NCBI GenBank assembly: GCA_003224515.1 | Contig: QHZC01000126.1 | Coordinates: 1 to 9,979 of the forward strand | From: Acidobacteriota bacterium | GTDB lineage: Bacteria > Acidobacteriota > Terriglobia > Acidiferrales > UBA7541 | DNA length: 9,979 bases | Direction: 5' to 3' | Shown: piece after piece, positions 6,481 through 9,979 of the stretch | Numbering within the stretch: the stretch's first letter is position 1 | Layout of the letters: every line of letters starts with the position of its first letter | The notes under the pieces: generated by a model | Databases searched by the model: none | The model's input: only the letters and a program-made list of their open reading frames with translations | What the model was told of the DNA's origin: nothing | Position numbers and translations under genes: made by a program

Positions 6481-7054
6481 GAGTCAGGACCTCTTGGTGC
6501 CGCGTGCCGTCGGCTCCCAACGAGGCATGCCAGCGAATTGCTTCGCGATCTCCCGGGAAGAGCACTCCGCGCTCTTTGACGCCTCCGGCATGCGACAGCG
6601 CGATGTGCACGGTGCCCACGGGCTTTTCATCACTTCCGCCACTCGGGCCGGCAATGCCGGTGATGCCCACGCCCAGCGTGCTTCCCACCTGGCGCCGAAT
6701 GCCCTCCGCCAGCGCGATCGCCACTTCACTGCTAACGGCGCCTTTCGTCTGAATGAGTTCCGCAGGGACGTCCGCCCAGGCCGTCTTCAGCTCATTGCTG
6801 TAGCTTACGACGCCACCCAAAAAATACGACGAGCTCCCGGCGATGCTCGTCAGCCGCTGGGCCAGCAACCCGCCGGTGCAGCTTTCCGCGGCGGAGATGG
6901 TGGAGTTGTTCCTCGTCAGCAGGCCCGCCACCACTTCTTCCATCGAGGAACCGTCCCGCGAGAAGATGCGGTCGGCCAGCGCGATCTCGAATCCCTGCAC
7001 GATTTCGTCCAGCGTTTTTTGCGCACGCGCTGCGTCGTCAGTCCACACCCGCAA
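6338..7054 (-). CDS. cinA: CinA, C-terminal part (NMN deamidase type domain), frame-shifted
   Basis: The CinA C-terminal domain in many bacteria is a nicotinamide-mononucleotide deamidase used in NAD recycling. Visible here are ISAAESCTGGLLAQRL (residues 53-68) with the active-site Ser/Cys/Thr region, FLGGVVSYSNELK (78-90), KGAVSSEVAIALAEGIR (104-120), GVGITGIAGPSGG (128-140), EKPVGTVHIAL (143-153) and FPGDREAIRWHASLGA (166-181). The TTG at 7054 is not a true start, because codons before it read QIH and continue the family motif QIHLRVW. A frame break near 7064 separates it from the N-terminal part. The 3' end is also suspect. After residue 181 the family needs only about ten residues, but this frame runs on through thpR to 6338. 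A TGA at 6484-6482 in another frame looks like the original stop, so a second small break near 6515 is likely. Confidence 0.85.
   Translation of the reverse strand: MRVWTDDAARAQKTLDEIVQGFEIALADRIFSRDGSSMEEVVAGLLTRNNSTISAAESCTGGLLAQRLTSIAGSSSYFLGGVVSYSNELKTAWADVPAELIQTKGAVSSEVAIALAEGIRRQVGSTLGVGITGIAGPSGGSDEKPVGTVHIALSHAGGVKERGVLFPGDREAIRWHASLGADGTRHQEVLTRALVRRAGDSLCGARKFRGISPRSSFCRSTCKVGTLGEFSHHTQIHR
6490..6495 (-). promoter_or_regulatory. Shine-Dalgarno sequence for thpR
   Basis: AAGAGG on the minus strand lies nine bases before the GTG at 6480. It supports that non-ATG start, where the conserved N-terminus of the family begins. Confidence 0.6.
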
Positions 7055-7697
7055 ATGGATCTGAAAGAATCGTGGTGTTCACATCCCCATAGCGCGTGTA
7101 AATAGGTTTGATGCGCTGCTCGACGCTCGATTCACCCATGCCCGCGACGCGCAATTCCCGATGAAACATCCGAATGCTCGAGCTGCGCCGCTGCAGGCGC
7201 GGCAAAATCTGCTCCTGATACATGGGCTTCAATTCACGCGGAGGGCCCGGCAGCAACGCGATGAAGCGCCCCGCGTCTTCGAGCCAAAGTCCGGGCGCCG
7301 AGCCGCGCGGATTCTCGAGAATCTCCGCGCCTTCCGGCACCATCGCCTGCCGCGCATTCACCGCCGGCATGTCGCGTCCCATGCTGCGGAATCGCCCTTC
7401 AATATGCCGCAAGATCTCCTCGTTGTGCCGCAACTTCCGCCCCAGCAAATCGGCAACCGTCTCGCGCGTCAAGTCGTCGTCTGTGGGTCCCAGTCCGCCC
7501 GACGCAATAATCAGAGGCACGCGCTGCAAAGCATCGCGAAACGCCTCCGCCAACAAATCGCGGTTGTCGCCCACCACTGTCTTTCGCACCACTTCAATGC
7601 CAATGCCATTCAGCTCCTCGGTCAGAAAGAGCGAATTGGTATCAAGCCGATCCGGAGTCAGTAATTCCGAACCAACCGCGATGATCTCAGCTTTCAT
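7038..7697 (-). CDS. cinA: CinA, N-terminal MoCF_biosynth-like (COG1058) part
   Basis: The N-terminal domain of CinA belongs to the molybdopterin-binding-like fold and acts as an ADP-ribose pyrophosphatase in some relatives. Motifs are MKAEIIAVGSELL (1-13), DTNSLFLTEEL (19-29), ASGGLGPTDDDLTRET (65-80), NARQAMVPEGAEILENPRG (114-132), ALLPGPPRELKPM (147-159) and RVAGMGESSVEQRI (183-196). It then reaches NTTIL (207-211), where the family continues with about six residues like AGPGEI before QIHLR. Here one base replaces those 18, so about 17 bases are missing and the frame ends eight residues later. The start ATG at 7697 fits the conserved N-terminus and overlaps the end of the preceding small gene by 11 bases. 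Together the two parts make a nearly full-length CinA. Confidence 0.88.
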   Translation of the reverse strand: MKAEIIAVGSELLTPDRLDTNSLFLTEELNGIGIEVVRKTVVGDNRDLLAEAFRDALQRVPLIIASGGLGPTDDDLTRETVADLLGRKLRHNEEILRHIEGRFRSMGRDMPAVNARQAMVPEGAEILENPRGSAPGLWLEDAGRFIALLPGPPRELKPMYQEQILPRLQRRSSSIRMFHRELRVAGMGESSVEQRIKPIYTRYGDVNTTILSDPFAGVD

Positions 7698-8175
7698 CTG
7701 GGCCCCGCAAAATTGTCATGGCACCAGCGAGCGCGTTCTCGTATTGGCTTCGATCAAACCGGAAGGGCCCAAGTTCACCTAACCCTTTGGCCCATATCTT
7801 TTCGTCGTAGTTGTTCTGATAACCGAAATCGGCCCAAGTGACTTCGCCTTCAGTTATGCCTATGGAGATGGACAGTGCACCGCAGCCAAGGTCTCCGCAT
7901 TCACTACAGACGAGAAGGGAGCGCCGATTGTTTGGGAAATCCGCAGGTTCGGCTAGAAGTAAGCGCCGAACGGATCGTTCTCGTTCTTCAGGGATCCACT
8001 CTCTTGCCAGAACGCTTACGAGATCGTAGCCCAGAGAAGCGCTATGGTCACTCAATGATTTCCCGTCGATCAAGAAATCCACATAGTTCCGCTCGGATTT
8101 TCCTGATCCGCTTGAAAACGTAATGCCCGACCGACGCTTCATCCGAAGAGCCAGTACGGACATGGTCGACGGCAT
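7687..8175 (-). CDS. Conserved hypothetical protein with a CxxCGDxxCG motif
   Basis: I do not recognise a named function. From ATG 8175 the protein has 162 residues, soluble by appearance, with no signal peptide or membrane segment. Residues 1-30 are basic and low in hydrophobics. The middle part (31-80) reads YVDFLIDGKSLSD and later LAREWIPEERERSVRRLL. A cysteine cluster CSECGDLGCG (90-99) is followed by beta-like LSISIGI, WADFGYQNNYD (114-124) and GPFRFDRSQY (136-145). The cysteines could bind a metal ion. My recollection is that similar CxECGDxxCG...W.DFG...GPF.FD proteins occur as hypotheticals in other bacteria, but I could not search for them. GC in two 60-base lines of the gene (45% and 48%, counted by eye) is below two lines of the adjacent NHL gene (67% and 80%). 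The start could instead be ATG 8163. It begins seven bases after the NHL gene stop and overlaps cinA by 11 bases. Confidence 0.72.
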   Translation of the reverse strand: MPSTMSVLALRMKRRSGITFSSGSGKSERNYVDFLIDGKSLSDHSASLGYDLVSVLAREWIPEERERSVRRLLLAEPADFPNNRRSLLVCSECGDLGCGALSISIGITEGEVTWADFGYQNNYDEKIWAKGLGELGPFRFDRSQYENALAGAMTILRGPDES

Positions 8176-8182
8176 ACCCTGA

Positions 8183-9188
8183 TTATCCAAACAGCGGCAG
8201 GCCGCGGACGTCCCAGTCCAGCGTGAACAGCGCGCCATTGGTGGTGAGAATCGCGCGTCCGGAAGGCTGCAGCGCCAGGCCCACCAGCCCCGATCCGCTC
8301 AGTACCACATCCGCCTGACCTTGCGGCGTCACGCGCACGATCCCGCGCCGCCCGCTATACGACGCCGCCACGTAAAGATTTGCGTCGCGGTCGAACGCCA
8401 ATCCCTGCGGCCTTCCCAGCCCGCGATAAAACGAGCTCACTTCGCCGCCCCGCGAGATGCAATAAACCCGGTCGTAGCTCGAGGTGGTCGGCCCGGTGAC
8501 ATACAAATCGCCCGAAGGATGAAACGCCAGGTGATACGCCGCCAGCGAAGGCTCCAGCGTCGCGAACACAAAAATCTCGCGGCTCGGGCTGATTTTGAAA
8601 ATCGTCCCGCTGCGATCTCCTACATACAAATTCTCATCGCGGTCAAATGCAATCCCCGTCGCGATGCCCATCCCTTCCACCCACTGCTCGGCGCGCCCGT
8701 CCGGCGTGATGCGGTGAACGGTTCCGTCGTTCCTGCAGCAAACATACAGATTGCCGTTGTGATCCAGTGCCAACCCCGAAGGATTGATCAGCGAGGTTAC
8801 GAACGGCTTCACGCTGTAGTTGGAGGTGATCTTGTACAACGAAACCGGTACGCGCTGCCCGCGCGGTCCGCTGAACGTCACGTAGATATTTCCCTCGGCG
8901 TCCACCGCCGGATTCGCCACCGGGTGCAGGTTGTCCGCGATTTGCAATCCGATCGACACCGGATGCGGCTGGCTCTCGCTCTGCGCGTTCGCCACGCGCA
9001 CGCCGCCGCCGCTCGCGTTGTCCGGCACGCGCGCGATCACGCGATACCACCGGCCGCGCCCCGGTGCGCGAAGCGAATCCGCTCCCGTAAATCGCGATTT
9101 CCCCACCGGGAATCGCCGCCGCCGGCGCGATGCGATCGATGCGCGGCCCGCCATTCTTCTCCGACCCAGCTCCGAATCCGAATTTCAT
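8183..9188 (-). CDS. IPT/TIG plus NHL-repeat beta-propeller protein, frame-broken near its N-terminus
   Basis: The start ATG at 9188 overlaps the pgpA stop (ATGA) and leads into an IPT/TIG immunoglobulin-like domain: PRIDRIAPAAAIPGGEIAIYG, read here as two runs, PRIDRIAPAAAI then PGGEIAIYGSGFA. That frame is sensible only to about 9050 (GARPVV). The protein then continues in another frame from RVIARVPDNASGGGVRVANAQS to the stop at 8183. The TIG domain is about 15-20 residues short at the switch, so a deletion of roughly 50 bases is likely. The rest is a propeller of about six NHL-type blades, for example PSGLALDHNGNLYVC, ATGIAFDRDENLYVGDRSG and PQGLAFDRDANLYVAASYSG. NHL propellers bind proteins, RNA or ligands, and no catalytic motif is seen. 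There is no signal peptide at this start, so location is unclear. Its place between pgpA and cinA suggests co-expression but not a function. Confidence 0.8.
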
Positions 9189-9874
9189 ATCAGCTTAAAG
9201 TGTAACGCCAGCCGCAGCAGGATGGCAGCGTACACGCTCGCCGCCCAATCGTCGCACATGATGCCCCAGCCCCCCGGCAATCGCTCCAGCCAGCGCACCG
9301 GGAACGGCTTCCACACGTCGAAAATCCGAAAAAACACGAAGCCCAGCAGCAAATATTTCCAGTTGACCAAACTCAGCGCGAAAAAAATCGCGAACATAGA
9401 CAAATCCATGTGCGAGCGCAAGTTCGGCAGCGCAATCGGGATCAGCGGCAGCAGCAGCGTCAAGTGTTGCCCCGCCACCTCATCGATCACTACGAATTGC
9501 GGATCTTTGATGCCCGCATACTGCGCCGTTCTGCCCGAGCTCCAGACTCCGATGCCCCCCAGGATCACCATCAGCGCAATCGCGCTGAAAATCGGCAGCC
9601 ACAACACCGTGTCGTGGATGTCGCTTCCCGGCACCAGAAAATGCTTGTCCATGAATCGTGCGTCGGACAGCACATGCAACGGCGACAATCCCGCCAGCGA
9701 AGTCGGCCGCAGGAAAAAAATCGCGCTCAGCACGATGGTAATCACGCCTACCAGCGAACCGTACGTCCCCGGCGCCTTCGGCCAGTGCCCTACGCCGAAC
9801 GCCGTCGCAATCGCATACGCAATCTTGGGTTTCGCGCCGCTCGCGTTCGATGTGACTTCAGTGGTTGGCGTCAT
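9185..9874 (-). CDS. pgpA: PgpA, phosphatidylglycerophosphatase A
   Basis: PgpA removes the phosphate from phosphatidylglycerol-phosphate to make phosphatidylglycerol at the inner membrane. The family motifs appear in order: GHWPKAPGTYGSL (29-41), VVIDEVAGQHLTL (128-140) with the acidic metal-binding pair, FFRIFDVWKPFPVRWLE (181-197) and GGWGIMCDDWAASVYAA (201-217). The protein is 229 residues, longer than the roughly 170 of E. coli PgpA. The extra length falls between the first and second motifs (about 50-110), where a polar loop and an additional hydrophobic segment (92-111) appear. Hydrophobic stretches near 40-55, 92-111, 137-150, 159-183 and 212-225 suit a membrane protein. The start at 9874 overlaps the yacG end by 17 bases, and the stop overlaps the next gene by four. 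Confidence 0.93.
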   Translation of the reverse strand: MTPTTEVTSNASGAKPKIAYAIATAFGVGHWPKAPGTYGSLVGVITIVLSAIFFLRPTSLAGLSPLHVLSDARFMDKHFLVPGSDIHDTVLWLPIFSAIALMVILGGIGVWSSGRTAQYAGIKDPQFVVIDEVAGQHLTLLLPLIPIALPNLRSHMDLSMFAIFFALSLVNWKYLLLGFVFFRIFDVWKPFPVRWLERLPGGWGIMCDDWAASVYAAILLRLALHFKLI

Positions 9875-9979
9875 CGGGCTTAGGCAGCTCGCTCAGCTCT
9901 TCGTCATCTTCGTCGAAAATCGGCTCGGACACGACATATTTCTCCGTCGCCCAATTTCCCAAATCCCGCTCCCGGCACC
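9858..9979 (-). CDS. yacG: YacG, zinc-binding DNA gyrase inhibitor, C-terminal end only
   Basis: Only the last 39 codons are inside the window; the gene continues beyond 9979. The visible sequence starts at a cysteine and reads CRERDLGNWATEKYVV, then an acidic tail (FDEDDEELSELPKPDD). In E. coli YacG the fourth zinc cysteine is followed by four residues to DLGEW and then an acidic tail, an exact spacing match. YacG is a very small protein that binds a zinc ion through four cysteines and inhibits DNA gyrase by contacting GyrB. The first three cysteines lie outside the window. The acidic tail is family-like. The stop lies inside the pgpA start region (17-base overlap), so the two are probably translated together. 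Confidence 0.85.
   Translation of the reverse strand, partial: CRERDLGNWATEKYVVSEPIFDEDDEELSELPKPDDANH

Noticed and set aside
244..9188. Programmed frameshifting as a general explanation for the split genes
   Set aside because: Conserved residues are missing at the junctions, no slippery heptamer was noticed there, and one gap (gpsA) keeps the frame. Ribosomal frameshifting would not remove coding sequence.
8321..9205. 294-codon plus-strand open frame opposite the NHL gene
   Set aside because: Arg/His-rich translation with no motif, and the opposite strand encodes clear NHL repeats.
1..9979. Mobile element, CRISPR array, tRNA or rRNA
   Set aside because: No transposase, integrase, regular repeat-spacer pattern or structural RNA sequence was seen on either strand.

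Overview
The window looks like a chromosomal housekeeping segment from a GC-rich bacterium, most likely an Acidobacteriota member. That placement is inferred from the resemblance of the proteins and the gene order, and no marker here proves it. Every supported gene lies on the minus strand, so transcription runs from the right end to the left. No rRNA, tRNA, CRISPR array, insertion sequence or phage gene was seen.

Layout in order of transcription. A tightly packed block of eight genes runs from 9979 down to 4289: yacG (only its end is inside the window), pgpA, an IPT/TIG plus NHL beta-propeller gene, an unrecognised small cysteine-motif gene, cinA, thpR, plsY and gpsA. Neighbours overlap or sit a few bases apart, with two ATGA stop/start overlaps, so it is probably one operon. 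gpsA makes glycerol-3-phosphate, plsY acylates it, and pgpA acts later in phosphatidylglycerol synthesis, so membrane phospholipid production is the shared theme. A gap of about 120 bases follows, then a membrane sensor with CACHE-like, HAMP and HD-GYP domains (cyclic-di-GMP turnover). After a second gap of about 150 bases with a possible promoter come ftsY (signal recognition particle receptor) and ribD (riboflavin synthesis). The last 243 bases hold no gene I can assign.

The most striking property is that the genes are repeatedly broken by what look like short deletions. ribD (near 1085), the HD-GYP gene (near 3661-3690), cinA (near 7064 and again near 6515) and the NHL gene (near 9040-9055) each switch reading frame at a point where conserved family residues are missing. 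gpsA lacks about 12 residues in frame near 5173. Sequence on both sides of each gap is well conserved, and ribD and gpsA are normally important genes. The simplest explanation is deletion errors in the assembly or consensus, but real lesions cannot be excluded from sequence alone.

The best candidate for unfamiliar biology is the small gene at 7687-8175. It has a compact CxxCGDxxCG motif, lower GC than its neighbour, and sits inside an otherwise recognisable housekeeping operon.
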